Part shown: piece by piece, positions 43,295-52,402 of the stretch
How positions within the stretch are numbered: the first letter of the stretch is position 1
Layout of the letters: the number at the start of each line of letters is the position of its first letter
NCBI GenBank assembly: GCA_016185125.1
Contig: JACPOC010000021.1
Span: 62,001-126,000, forward strand
From: Bacteroidota bacterium
GTDB taxonomy: Bacteria; Bacteroidota; Bacteroidia; B-17B0; Aurantibacillaceae
DNA: 64,000 nt
Direction of reading: 5' to 3'
The notes under the pieces: model-generated
Told to the model about the DNA's origin: nothing
Seen by the model: the letters and a program-made list of their open reading frames with translations, nothing else
Database searches by the model: none
Made by a program: the position numbers and the translations under genes

Positions 43295-44047
43295 CTAATA
43301 CACTTTATACAAAAGAGGCTTGCTTGGCGTGGCATCATTTTCAAAAGGCGCAATTTGAAAATTTAAAATGTAAGCCCCGTCAAGTACTTCGTTGGGCACA
43401 TAAATTAATTCAGTAATTGTTTTGTTAAGGTAGGGAGCTTCAGGATAGTTCCAAAATGCGTGATGCGCTTCCAATTGTCCATCATCTTTTTCTTTATCAA
43501 TGCTTGGCATATCAATTAAAAGATGTTCTACTTTTAATTCATTTAAAAATAAAATTGCCTCCTTTTGAATATATGGCGGGTTAGTATTGCTGTACTGATG
43601 CGTGAGCTTATTTAACCCATTGCTAAGTGTGCGAATTATAACGGCTTCGGGCTTGTCTGTATCTTTTAAATGTTCTTGGAGCATTTTCTTAGTAATCACA
43701 AAATCGCCATTATCCAATTCCTGAGGAAGAACTGTAATAAGTTCAGCCAAAAACATATATCTTAAAAATGTTTTGTTAATGGAATAAAATTCTTTGCTGA
43801 TATGGCCAAGGCATTCGGTATGCGTACCATTTCCATGCGGATTAAACGTAATGTTTCTGAAATTTACGCTTCCTCCTTTATTCACATCACCCACCCAATT
43901 GCCGTTAACTACAGGTTCAATTTTTACAGGCTCAACGTGCCATGCGCTCACCCGGCCCTTTGCGCTATCAAGTGGAATAGAAATATCAATGGGTTTAAAA
44001 AAATCGATCTGGTAACTTTTGCCTCGGTGAAATAAATTCGCGATCAT
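43295..44047 (-). CDS. Cyclase family protein (kynurenine-formamidase-like metal hydrolase)
   Basis: A 250-residue enzyme of the Cyclase/KynB fold. The metal motif HGNGTHTECLGH (residues about 72-83) is a variant of the usual HxGTHxDxPxH: the Asp is replaced by Glu and the Pro by Leu-Gly spacing. IDISIPLD near the start and LLIDMPSIDKEKDDGQLEAH with HHAFWNYPEAPYLN near the end fit the family. It may hydrolyse N-formylkynurenine or a related amide; the substrate is not certain because of the altered motif. Confidence 0.85.
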   Translation of the reverse strand: MIANLFHRGKSYQIDFFKPIDISIPLDSAKGRVSAWHVEPVKIEPVVNGNWVGDVNKGGSVNFRNITFNPHGNGTHTECLGHISKEFYSINKTFLRYMFLAELITVLPQELDNGDFVITKKMLQEHLKDTDKPEAVIIRTLSNGLNKLTHQYSNTNPPYIQKEAILFLNELKVEHLLIDMPSIDKEKDDGQLEAHHAFWNYPEAPYLNKTITELIYVPNEVLDGAYILNFQIAPFENDATPSKPLLYKVY

Positions 44048-44077
44048 GAAATAATTTAATAAAAAGTATGAATGTAT

Positions 44078-44872
44078 TTAAACAGCCACAGCTGCTTTTA
44101 TGTGCGGATGCGGATCGTAATTCAATAACTCAAAATCTGCAAATTTAAAATCAAAAATATTTTTTACATCTTTATTAATTTTCATCTGTGGCAAAGGCCT
44201 TAATTGCCTTGTGAGTTGCAGCTTCGCCTGATCGATGTGATTTGAATATAAATGAGCGTCGCCCAAAGTATGTATAAATTCGCCCGGCTGCAAATTACAA
44301 ACCTGAGCAACCATTAAAGTTAGCAAAGCATAAGAAGCGATGTTAAACGGTACTCCTAAAAAAATATCGGCGCTGCGTTGGTAAAGCTGGCAACTTAATT
44401 TTCCGTTTGCTACATAAAACTGAAAAAAGGCGTGGCATGGCGGCAACTTCATATTATTAATATCGGCCACATTCCAGGCACTCACAATAAGACGCCGGGA
44501 ATCGGGCGTGTTTTTTATCATGTCAATTACCTGCGTAATCTGATCAATATGCCCTCCTGAAGGCGTTGGCCAGTTACGCCATTGATATCCGTAAACGGGA
44601 CCTAGATTTCCTTGTGCATCGGCCCAGTCATCCCAAATGCTTACACCATTATCTTTTAAATATTTAATATTTGTATCTCCTTTTAAAAACCAAAGCAATT
44701 CATGAATAATACTTTTGGTATGCAGTTTTTTAGTAGTCACCAATGGAAAACCTTCAGCCAGATCATAACGCATCTGATATCCGAACACACTAACTGTGCC
44801 CGTTCCGGTTCTGTCAGTTTTTGCAGCCCCTGTATTTAAAACATGCTGCATCAAATCATGGTACTGTTTCAT
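44078..44872 (-). CDS. thyA: Thymidylate synthase
   Basis: A 264-residue enzyme, the same length as E. coli ThyA, that makes dTMP from dUMP and methylene-tetrahydrofolate. Landmarks are [16 protein letters not shown] near the start, the nucleophile Cys in [13 protein letters not shown] (about residue 146), and [19 protein letters not shown]. The C-terminus reads [10 protein letters not shown]. No dihydrofolate reductase gene follows in the window. Confidence 0.98.
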   Translation of the reverse strand: MKQYHDLMQHVLNTGAAKTDRTGTGTVSVFGYQMRYDLAEGFPLVTTKKLHTKSIIHELLWFLKGDTNIKYLKDNGVSIWDDWADAQGNLGPVYGYQWRNWPTPSGGHIDQITQVIDMIKNTPDSRRLIVSAWNVADINNMKLPPCHAFFQFYVANGKLSCQLYQRSADIFLGVPFNIASYALLTLMVAQVCNLQPGEFIHTLGDAHLYSNHIDQAKLQLTRQLRPLPQMKINKDVKNIFDFKFADFELLNYDPHPHIKAAVAV

Positions 44873-44951
44873 CTTTAGTAAAATATTTAGTAAAAATAAA
44901 AATCCCCCTGTATTTTGTAAGGAGCATTTATTAAAAGTTTTAAGGGAAAAT

Positions 44952-47900
44952 TTAGCGGAGAAGCGTTACATGGCCCAGATATTCTTTTTTACCCTCGCCG
45001 TTTGCACCAATTATTTTTACTTTATAAATAAATACCCCCTCAGTGGCCATTGCGCCTTTTATGCTGCCATCCCAACCTTTGGTAATATCTTTTGTAAAGT
45101 AAACCGAAGTGCCCCAGCGATCGAATATTTCCATACTGAATCCTTCGATTTTTAATCCCACACCTTTAATATTAAATACATCGTTTAAGTTATCAGAATT
45201 AGGCGTAAATGTGTTAGGTATAAAAACCGACATTTCATCGCGTATATCCAGCAATTTAAACACCGTATCCTTACAGCCCTTATCTGTTGTAGAAATCAAT
45301 ATTACCGGATATTTTCCTACATTATCAAATACTCGAACAGGATTTTTAAGAGTATCCGAATCGTCACTTCCTGCCCCGCTTGCCCCTTGAAAACTCCAAT
45401 CATAATTAACTACCGGGCCAAATAAATGCGAAGGATTAAAGGTTACCACATTGTTGTTGGATGATGGAACTTCAGGATTAAACGAAACCTGTGTTTGAGG
45501 TATAGGATAAACTACAATGGGCGTTGGATAATTGTAAACCCCGTTACATCCATTCTTTCCTTTTGAAAGTATTCGTAAATTATATGTGCCGGGTTCGGTT
45601 AAACAATAAGTAAAGCTATCCGATTGCATTTTAATATCCCTGCCAAAATCATAAGTAGTAATTAAAGCTTCCTGTTTGGTTTTTGAATCATAAAAAAGGC
45701 ATAGTGGCTGACAACCATTGTCTCTCTCCAACGATAAATTTGGTTTAGGAGGCAAGTTAACCTCTACAGTAAAGGTGTGCATTAAACTGAACTGAGGACA
45801 AGCAATATCATAAGCGGTTACATTATAAATGGTTGTTCCCAGCGGTATTCCCGAAGCAACACTTCCCGTAGGTGAGCCAAGAAAAACCTGAGGATTCCAT
45901 TGGTAAGCATAATTCTCGCTTCCACCTGTTGCACCCATTGCCATCTTAATAGTATCGCCCTGGCAAATGGTTTTGCTGTTAGGCGTTAATGTTAATTGCA
46001 TAGGGCTTAATACTTCAATTTGAGTTGCCGCCGAAGTAATACAAGGGCCAAGATTTAGAGTTAAAACATAGTTTCCGGCTTGATTGGGCAAAACAGCGGG
46101 TATATAAAGATCCTGTGTATTGGAAGTAAATCCATTAGAACTTGTCCAGGTATAAGAAGTAGCGCCGGCAGGACCGTTTACTGTAAGGGGAGAATTATAA
46201 CAAGCCCGTGTAAATGGCGTTAATGTAAATACCAATATAGGGTTAACGGTTATCTGCGTTGTATTGCTGTTATAACAAGTTAAGTTGCCATTATTAAAAG
46301 AGGCCGTAACAGTATAAATACCCGAAGTAGAGGGTTGCGGCTGAGATAAAACCGGATTAGAAAGACCCGAGGAATAACTTGCGGGACCTGCCCATAAATA
46401 GGTAACTGCGCCCGGAGCATTGGCCATTAACGAAAAACTGGAAGGATAACAAACCGAAACCGGTGGATTCACCGTAATGGTATTCACAGGCACAACATTT
46501 AAGCTTCCGCTGTTAGAAGTGGAGCAACTCACAGTTCCTATTACAAATATAGCGTTAACACTATAAATTCCAGAGGATATGGGCTGAATATTTGTAAGTG
46601 TATTGCTTGCCGCAGAAGAAAAATAATTGTTCGGGCCCGACCAAACATACCCTACAGCCCCGGTAGCATTGGCCGATAAAGTAGCCATCGTGTTTTGACA
46701 GGTATTTTGGGTGATAGCAACAGCTACCGCATTGCGGGGAACTACCGATAAATTAGAAACAGCGGTGCTGGTACACACCAAAGTTGTACTTGGACTTGTA
46801 TAAAAGGCTGTAACTGAATAGTTTCCGGAGTTTAGGGGCGATACATTTGTAATTTGCGGGGTTTGAAGGGTAGAAGTAAAGGCCGGCCCCGTCCAACTAT
46901 AAGAGGTAGAACCTACAGCAGTTGCAGTTAATGAATAATTTGAATTTTGGCAAATAGTGGCCGTTGCGGGGCTTATAACCACCGGAGCCACTGCCACCAC
47001 TGCGGCAGAGGTTGTTCCTGCAGAGATACATACTCCTCCATTGGTAAAGGTATTGGTTACTGTAACGGTATAATTTCCGGTATTGGCAACCGCCGCCGAA
47101 GGTATTGTGGGATTTGCCAGATTAGATGAAAACGAAGGGCCTGACCATGAATAAGTAGTAGCCCCTGCTACTGTGGAGTTAACCGAAAACGATAAAGGAG
47201 AACCTAAACAAACAGGCCCGGTATTTGAAACTGTAGAAATGGTTGGAGTAGGGTTTACCACAACAGCAACCGTTTTGGTAACCGGACAAGATCCCGGATT
47301 TAGAGTTACACTATAAACACCCGCCATCAGCGAACTTACATTTGCCACTGTAGGATTTTGAACACTGCTGGCAAAACCGTTTGGCCCTGCCCAAGTATAA
47401 AGCATAGGAATGGTAGAAGATGCTGAACTTAATACGCTTAAGCTTAAAGTTGCGCTGCTACATAAAGGTGAATTTGCCGAAGCAGTTGCGGTAAAAACCC
47501 CGGCCGGACTACCCGGTGTTACATAAAGATTATAATCTTCCGTTTCTCCAAATCCATAACTTATACAAGGATCAATTGAAGATCCGGTAGTGGCATAAGC
47601 GCATCTAACCCTCATGCGATAAGCTCCGCCCGCTTGCCCCGCCGGAACTGTAAAATTTGCAGCATTAAAAGTTGCTGCCCCGGGCACTCCGGGAACTGAA
47701 GTTACGCGCTCACCGGGTAAATTAAAAACGCCATTCTGATTCCAGTCAACAAACACAGTAAAACCTTGAGCATAAACGTTACCCGACTGAAAATTACAGG
47801 TCACTACCTGCCCGGGATTTACTATCAAATATTGCGTACAACCAAAATAAAAGTAATTTCTTATGCCTACACCGGCAAAATTCTGAGCATTACACCCCGA

Positions 47901-48128
47901 ATTGTTATTAGTTATATTAGTAACTGCGCCTGTTGTGTTAAAACTGTTCATAAAGTCATTCACAAAATTACCGCCAGCGTTAGAAGGCCCTGGCTGATTA
48001 CATGGTATTTGACTATACATAGGCATACAATAAGGTGCCGGCCCTACGCCTGCCTGAGCCAAAACATTAACATTAAGGCTCATTAAAAAGATAGTGAGAA
48101 TAAGTATCTTCTTTAAAAATTTATTCAT
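44952..48128 (-). CDS. Large Ig-repeat surface protein with GEVED domain and T9SS kind-B (gliding-type) C-terminus
   Basis: About 1058 residues. After a signal peptide (ending NVLAQ) comes a GEVED domain (about 80-185; [39 protein letters not shown]). Six Ig/PKD-like repeats of about 80-95 residues follow, each with a core like YxWxGP...F and a closing GxYxVT. Then two more beta domains and the C-terminal kind-B sorting domain ([39 protein letters not shown]). It should be secreted by the T9SS and attached to the surface, probably as an adhesin. ATG codons at 48137 and 48128 are both possible; 48128 fits the signal peptide best. Confidence 0.9.
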   Translation of the reverse strand: MNKFLKKILILTIFLMSLNVNVLAQAGVGPAPYCMPMYSQIPCNQPGPSNAGGNFVNDFMNSFNTTGAVTNITNNNSGCNAQNFAGVGIRNYFYFGCTQYLIVNPGQVVTCNFQSGNVYAQGFTVFVDWNQNGVFNLPGERVTSVPGVPGAATFNAANFTVPAGQAGGAYRMRVRCAYATTGSSIDPCISYGFGETEDYNLYVTPGSPAGVFTATASANSPLCSSATLSLSVLSSASSTIPMLYTWAGPNGFASSVQNPTVANVSSLMAGVYSVTLNPGSCPVTKTVAVVVNPTPTISTVSNTGPVCLGSPLSFSVNSTVAGATTYSWSGPSFSSNLANPTIPSAAVANTGNYTVTVTNTFTNGGVCISAGTTSAAVVAVAPVVISPATATICQNSNYSLTATAVGSTSYSWTGPAFTSTLQTPQITNVSPLNSGNYSVTAFYTSPSTTLVCTSTAVSNLSVVPRNAVAVAITQNTCQNTMATLSANATGAVGYVWSGPNNYFSSAASNTLTNIQPISSGIYSVNAIFVIGTVSCSTSNSGSLNVVPVNTITVNPPVSVCYPSSFSLMANAPGAVTYLWAGPASYSSGLSNPVLSQPQPSTSGIYTVTASFNNGNLTCYNSNTTQITVNPILVFTLTPFTRACYNSPLTVNGPAGATSYTWTSSNGFTSNTQDLYIPAVLPNQAGNYVLTLNLGPCITSAATQIEVLSPMQLTLTPNSKTICQGDTIKMAMGATGGSENYAYQWNPQVFLGSPTGSVASGIPLGTTIYNVTAYDIACPQFSLMHTFTVEVNLPPKPNLSLERDNGCQPLCLFYDSKTKQEALITTYDFGRDIKMQSDSFTYCLTEPGTYNLRILSKGKNGCNGVYNYPTPIVVYPIPQTQVSFNPEVPSSNNNVVTFNPSHLFGPVVNYDWSFQGASGAGSDDSDTLKNPVRVFDNVGKYPVILISTTDKGCKDTVFKLLDIRDEMSVFIPNTFTPNSDNLNDVFNIKGVGLKIEGFSMEIFDRWGTSVYFTKDITKGWDGSIKGAMATEGVFIYKVKIIGANGEGKKEYLGHVTLLR

Positions 48129-48193
48129 GTAATTCATTAGTTTTCTAAAGTATAAAAACAAATCATAGCCGGAATTAGCATTAAAACTATAAA

Positions 48194-48201
48194 CAAATAT
48201 A
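48194..48201 (-). promoter_or_regulatory. -7 box of the Ig-repeat protein gene
   Basis: TATATTTG on the minus strand, about 65 bases before the start codon. No TTG lies at a normal distance for -33. Confidence 0.4.
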
Positions 48202-48336
48202 AAGAAAAATTGTCGACGAAAAGCCTCTTTTCAATAACCAAAGAGGCCTGCTCACTCATTAATTCACAAATTTGATGGCTTTTAGGCAATTTATGCCCCT
48301 TCAAAAGCGAATGCCAAAGCATTAAAAGTATTTTAT

Positions 48337-48344
48337 TAGATTTG
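48337..48344 (+). promoter_or_regulatory. -7 box of rfbA
   Basis: TAGATTTG fits TAnnTTTG; the -33 part is poor. A start near 48351 would make the leader contain the folded region at 48371-48457. Confidence 0.4.
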
Positions 48345-48370
48345 CATCATACAAACAAATTATGAAATAG

Positions 48371-48457
48371 CCATGTGCCAAAGCGCACAAGCACAAAAGA
48401 AATACAGGCAGGGCAAACAGCCAGTAACTGTTTGAGCCGGCAAGTGCGAAGGCATGG
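48371..48457 (+). ncRNA. Possible structured leader RNA of rfbA
   Basis: Four nested helices fit together by eye: CCATG (48371-48375) with CATGG (48453-48457), CGCAC (48384-48388) with GTGCG (48444-48448), GGC (48407-48409) with GCC (48436-48438), and AAACAG (48415-48420) with CTGTTT (48428-48433). The region lies between a -7 box and the rfbA start, has no coding frame that makes sense and is richer in G+C than nearby gaps. I do not recognise a known riboswitch. It could be a cis-regulator or only chance pairing. Confidence 0.35.
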
Positions 48458-48483
48458 TAATTAAAAAAAAATAATATCTACAG

Positions 48484-49350
48484 ATGAAAGGAATTATACT
48501 GGCAGGAGGCTCAGGAACGCGTTTACATCCGCTTACTTTGGCAATGAGTAAGCAAATGATGCCCATTTACGATAAGCCGATGATCTATTACCCCTTATCC
48601 GTGCTAATGATGGCAGGCATCAATGAGATACTCATTATATCAACTCCGCACGATCTTCCTCATTTTGAAAGATTACTCGGCAACGGCCAAAATATGGGCT
48701 GTAAATTCTCTTACCAGGTCCAGGAAACTCCTAACGGTTTGGCTCAGGCTTTTGTAATAGGCGAAAAATTTGTAGGAAAAGAAAAAGTTGCTTTAATATT
48801 AGGTGATAATATTTTTTACGGTGTTGGTTTAGGAAGAATGCTTCAGCAAATTAATGATCCGGATGGTGGGGTTGTATTTGCCTATCATGTAAGCGACCCT
48901 GAACGTTACGGTGTAGTGGAATTTGATAAAAACAATCACGCGCTTTCCATTGAAGAAAAACCCAAAGAACCAAAATCACACTATGCGGTTCCGGGATTGT
49001 ATTTTTATGATAACGATGTGATAGAAATTGCAAAAAATTTAAAGCCAAGTCCGCGTGGCGAGTATGAAATTACCGATGTAAATAAGGAATATCTTAAACG
49101 CGGAAAGTTAAAAGTTTCTATTATGGACAGAGGCACCGCCTGGCTGGATACGGGAACTTTTCCTTCCTTAATGCAGGCCGGGCAATTTGTACAGGTTATT
49201 GAGGAGCGCCAAGGATTAAAAATTGGCTGTATTGAAGAGGTAGCTTATAAAATGGGCTACATCACCAAAGAGCAATTAATAGCAATAGCCCAGCCACTTA
49301 CCAAAAGTGGTTACGGCACTTATTTACTTGAAGTAGCCAAACACTTTTAG
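48484..49350 (+). CDS. rfbA: Glucose-1-phosphate thymidylyltransferase
   Basis: A 288-residue enzyme that forms dTDP-glucose from dTTP and glucose 1-phosphate, the first step towards dTDP-rhamnose and other deoxysugars. [20 protein letters not shown] is the nucleotide-binding signature, followed by [28 protein letters not shown] and [15 protein letters not shown]. The usual partners rfbB, C and D are not in the window. A prenyl synthase gene follows after 22 bases. Confidence 0.96.
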   Translation: MKGIILAGGSGTRLHPLTLAMSKQMMPIYDKPMIYYPLSVLMMAGINEILIISTPHDLPHFERLLGNGQNMGCKFSYQVQETPNGLAQAFVIGEKFVGKEKVALILGDNIFYGVGLGRMLQQINDPDGGVVFAYHVSDPERYGVVEFDKNNHALSIEEKPKEPKSHYAVPGLYFYDNDVIEIAKNLKPSPRGEYEITDVNKEYLKRGKLKVSIMDRGTAWLDTGTFPSLMQAGQFVQVIEERQGLKIGCIEEVAYKMGYITKEQLIAIAQPLTKSGYGTYLLEVAKHF

Positions 49351-49372
49351 GGCAGCTTTATTTTTTTAAATT

Positions 49373-50356
49373 TTGAAACAGTACGAGCATTTATTCCGGT
49401 TATTTTTTACGCACCTTGAACACTATAGGACAGGATTAAATAATCTTAATCCTAAGGAACTTTACGAGCCCGAGAATTACATATTGTCTTTAGGCGGAAA
49501 AAGACTGCGCCCAATACTCGCCCTTATTGCCTGCGATTTGTTTGACAAAGCCCCTGATTACGCGCTGAATTCGGCTCTTTGCGTGGAATTGTTTCATAAT
49601 TTTTCACTCATTCACGATGATATTCTGGATCAGGCTCCGCTAAGAAGAAATCAAGCAACCGTTCATCAAAAATGGAACAGCAACATAGCCATTTTAAGCG
49701 GTGATGTAATGTTGGTAAAAGCCTTTAAGGTACTTGAAAATTATCCTGCGGAAGAATTCAAACAACTGGTTTCACTTTTTACACAAACAGCCATTAAAGT
49801 TTGCGAAGGTCAGCAGATGGATATGAATTTTGAAACCGCCGACAATGTTACTGTTGATGATTATTTAAAAATGATCTCTTTTAAAACTGCTGTTCTTTTA
49901 GGCTGCAGTTTACAAATGGGTGCTATCCATGCCGGGGCGGGCAAAAAAGATCAACAGAATATTTATGAATTTGGCCGGCATCTTGGTATTGCTTTTCAAT
50001 TACTCGATGATGTTTTAGACGCTTACGCAGAAGGTTTTGATTTCGGAAAAATGCCCGGGGGAGATATATTGGCAAATAAAAAAACATTTCTTCTTCTTAA
50101 AGCCTTAGAGCTGGCAAGCAGCAGGCAACAAAAAGAACTCCATAAATTATTGGCGCTGGATAAGACTTCTTCCGGCGATAAAATAAGCGGAATTAAACTC
50201 ATTTTTGATGAACTTGAAATTAAAAAACTTTGCCTTGAAAAAGCAGATGAACATACCCAAAAAGCAATTGAACACTTAAACACTTTGCAGGTTAACCAAA
50301 ATAAAAAACAACAACTAAAAAACTTAGCTTTAGAGCTTTTACACCGCAACATATAA
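49373..50356 (+). CDS. Polyprenyl synthetase (trans-isoprenyl diphosphate synthase)
   Basis: A 327-residue enzyme that lengthens prenyl diphosphates by adding isopentenyl units. It has both Asp-rich motifs: LIHDDILDQAPLRR (first, DDxxD) and FQLLDDVLDAYAE (second, DDxxD), and GGKRLRP near the start. The product length (geranyl, farnesyl or longer) cannot be told reliably. The start is TTG at 49373, the only usable one because a stop lies two codons before it. It overlaps the thioesterase by one base. Confidence 0.92.
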   Translation: MKQYEHLFRLFFTHLEHYRTGLNNLNPKELYEPENYILSLGGKRLRPILALIACDLFDKAPDYALNSALCVELFHNFSLIHDDILDQAPLRRNQATVHQKWNSNIAILSGDVMLVKAFKVLENYPAEEFKQLVSLFTQTAIKVCEGQQMDMNFETADNVTVDDYLKMISFKTAVLLGCSLQMGAIHAGAGKKDQQNIYEFGRHLGIAFQLLDDVLDAYAEGFDFGKMPGGDILANKKTFLLLKALELASSRQQKELHKLLALDKTSSGDKISGIKLIFDELEIKKLCLEKADEHTQKAIEHLNTLQVNQNKKQQLKNLALELLHRNI

Positions 50357-50799
50357 TGCTTTTTAAAGATTACAAACACATAACGCCAATTCAGGTAAGG
50401 TTTAGCGATATTGACAGGCTTGGCCACGTAAACAATGCCTGCTATCTGAGCTATTCGGAATTAGGGCGCATAAGCTATTTTAACGATGTGTATAAAGAAA
50501 ATATTAATTGGGATGAAAAAGGCTTTGTTCTTGCACGCATTGAATTAGATTATATTTTACCGCTTTTTTTAAGAGATGAAATATATTGTTTTTCGAAAGT
50601 GATAAAAACAGGCACAAAAAGCATCACTCTAAAAAATAGCATTGCAAAAAAAATAAACAATGAATTTATTGAGTGTGCAGCCGGAATTTGTGTTTTAGTA
50701 GCAATGGATTATTTAACCGATAAAAGTATTGTTCTTCCTCAAAAATGGGTAGAATTAACTTTGAACTTTGAAGAAGCCGAAAAGCCCCGGACAAATTAA
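50356..50799 (+). CDS. Acyl-CoA thioesterase (4HBT / YbgC-FadM type)
   Basis: A 147-residue hotdog-fold enzyme. IQVRFSDIDRLGHVNNACYL carries the catalytic-loop pattern (Asp and the His-Val-Asn-Asn stretch) of 4-hydroxybenzoyl-CoA thioesterase-like proteins. It releases CoA from short or aryl acyl-CoA. It is coupled to the prenyl synthase by a TAATG overlap, which is unusual company but may reflect shared isoprenoid or lipid metabolism. Confidence 0.9.
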   Translation: MLFKDYKHITPIQVRFSDIDRLGHVNNACYLSYSELGRISYFNDVYKENINWDEKGFVLARIELDYILPLFLRDEIYCFSKVIKTGTKSITLKNSIAKKINNEFIECAAGICVLVAMDYLTDKSIVLPQKWVELTLNFEEAEKPRTN

Positions 50800-50827
50800 A
50801 TTTTACACCCATCACTAAAACACTATG

Positions 50828-50850
50828 CCGAAGAATTGCAAATCCTTCGG
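50828..50850. terminator. Weak hairpin between converging genes
   Basis: CCGAAG / CTTCGG with an 11-base loop in the 59-base gap between the thioesterase gene and the propeller gene. The T run begins eight bases after the stem, so it is a poor terminator. Confidence 0.35.
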
Positions 50851-50858
50851 AGCGGGTT

Positions 50859-52385
50859 TTAGTTTATACTGTTAAGATCTATAATGTGCAAAAGAGAACC
50901 GTCGGCAAAATAGATTTTATTTTTTATTACAAGGGCATTTTCACCGCAATTAAATGTTTGTAAAATACGTGAATCTGGGTTAATAAGCAACGATTTGTTT
51001 TTTTGAGAAATCAGTTTTTTATCTCCTATCGTTTTGTTCAGTTTATACAACTCGGTAAAGTGATACTCATATTCAATATTGCTTTTATTCATTCCAAATA
51101 CTTTTCCATGATCTGTTTTAAAATAAATAACCTGCTCGTTTATCCGATTAAGAGGCATATAAATACCTTTTTGTTCAACAAAATAATCGTTGCCATTTAT
51201 AAACTCAATAAATTTTCCAAATTTTGCTTCAATAATATCTGCCACTATCTTCGGTTGAAGATCTTCACTAAACTCAATTACTTTGTTTTTATCGGCTAAA
51301 AGAATAGCATCTTTTTTAAAATCAACATCAAGTAAACCGTTTAGGTTATCGGGTATATTTTGCGCTAATAAATTTCCAATATGCTTATCAAAAGCCGCTA
51401 TAAAAGGCCTGCCATATAAAACAGTATTATCTTTATATTTTGCCAAACCTAAATTGATTAAAAGTAAACGGTTACCACTTTCTTTTAAAATACATTTTGA
51501 TACCGGATAGGAAGATAAATCAACTTGCCATTTAATGTTTCCCGTTTTATAAAATGCAAATAAGCCGTTTTTTGAAGCAAAATAAATAAGACTATCGCTA
51601 ACCAAGATATTAGATGCAATTTCGTTTACCTGCGCTTCCTCGCGCGAAGTGGTAATGCCGGTGCTTAAATTATTGCATGTTGCGGTATTAAAGGAAGAAT
51701 AAATAAATGGTTTTTCACTTTTTTCGGAGGTAATAAAAGAATGGCTCCACAACGAGCCCCGGTTAATATTAATGGCGTGCAAGCCTCCTGCCGCAATTAG
51801 CAACACACTGTCGTTAAGATGAGAAACTGAGTTCCAATTGTATTTGTATGGAATTTTTGCCGTCCAAATAATGTTCCCATCTATTAAGCGAATGCATTTT
51901 AAAACTTTATCGTTGTCATTTATCAAACCTAACCCGTAAGATAATCCTGAATTATTTTCAGGCAAATAGGAAATAATTTTTGAAGTATATTCAAATTGCT
52001 CGTATCCAAAACTGGCGTTATACTTTCCTGATTTTGTTTCACTTGAATAAATTAAATTATCACCGCTTAGTTTAATTTCTAATTTACTATCTTCTAGTAT
52101 ACAACACGCAGAGTCGTTTTTATTTATCGTTAAATGATATCCTTTGTTAGTGAAGCCTTTGCCGTTTGCATCTTTTTGGCGCGTGGTAATAAATAAGTTA
52201 CCCGATACCGTATCTTCTAAAACCTGATACAAAGGCAGGGTAAAACTAAAAGATTGGGCAGAGAAGGTATTGTTTGTAACAGCATTAATTCCTATAGTAC
52301 TTTTAAAATTTTTATAATGGGTATGATTTTGCTGAAATAGAAATATTGGAAAAAATATGAAAAAGTAAAAAGTGACTACACGCAT
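50859..52385 (-). CDS. Exported beta-propeller (PQQ-like) protein, last gene of the YfiR/SpoIIE operon
   Basis: A 508-residue exported protein with a signal peptide (ending FLFQQN). The body shows repeated blade-like elements of about 45-60 residues (CIRLIDGNIIWTAKIPY, LLIAAGGLHAININRGSLW, GLFAFYKTGNIKWQVDL, NKSLLINPDSRILQTFN) as in PQQ/quinoprotein-type propellers. No Cys cluster or other cofactor site is evident. It begins 17 bases after the SpoIIE-phosphatase gene on the same strand, so it is part of this operon and is a candidate ligand-binding or scaffold partner of the sensor. The exact family is not known to me. Confidence 0.75.
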   Translation of the reverse strand: MRVVTFYFFIFFPIFLFQQNHTHYKNFKSTIGINAVTNNTFSAQSFSFTLPLYQVLEDTVSGNLFITTRQKDANGKGFTNKGYHLTINKNDSACCILEDSKLEIKLSGDNLIYSSETKSGKYNASFGYEQFEYTSKIISYLPENNSGLSYGLGLINDNDKVLKCIRLIDGNIIWTAKIPYKYNWNSVSHLNDSVLLIAAGGLHAININRGSLWSHSFITSEKSEKPFIYSSFNTATCNNLSTGITTSREEAQVNEIASNILVSDSLIYFASKNGLFAFYKTGNIKWQVDLSSYPVSKCILKESGNRLLLINLGLAKYKDNTVLYGRPFIAAFDKHIGNLLAQNIPDNLNGLLDVDFKKDAILLADKNKVIEFSEDLQPKIVADIIEAKFGKFIEFINGNDYFVEQKGIYMPLNRINEQVIYFKTDHGKVFGMNKSNIEYEYHFTELYKLNKTIGDKKLISQKNKSLLINPDSRILQTFNCGENALVIKNKIYFADGSLLHIIDLNSIN

Positions 52386-52402
52386 AGAATGAAAATAAAG
52401 AC

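Noticed and set aside
48400-48450. Likeness of the rfbA leader (CAGGGCAAAC...) to the c-di-GMP-I riboswitch and of GCCAGTAACTG to a B12 box
   Set aside because: Only short words agree; the helices and the conserved second half do not fit either class.
48360-48566. 68-residue minus-strand frame across the rfbA start
   Set aside because: No start context and it overlaps a certain gene and the structured leader; treated as chance.
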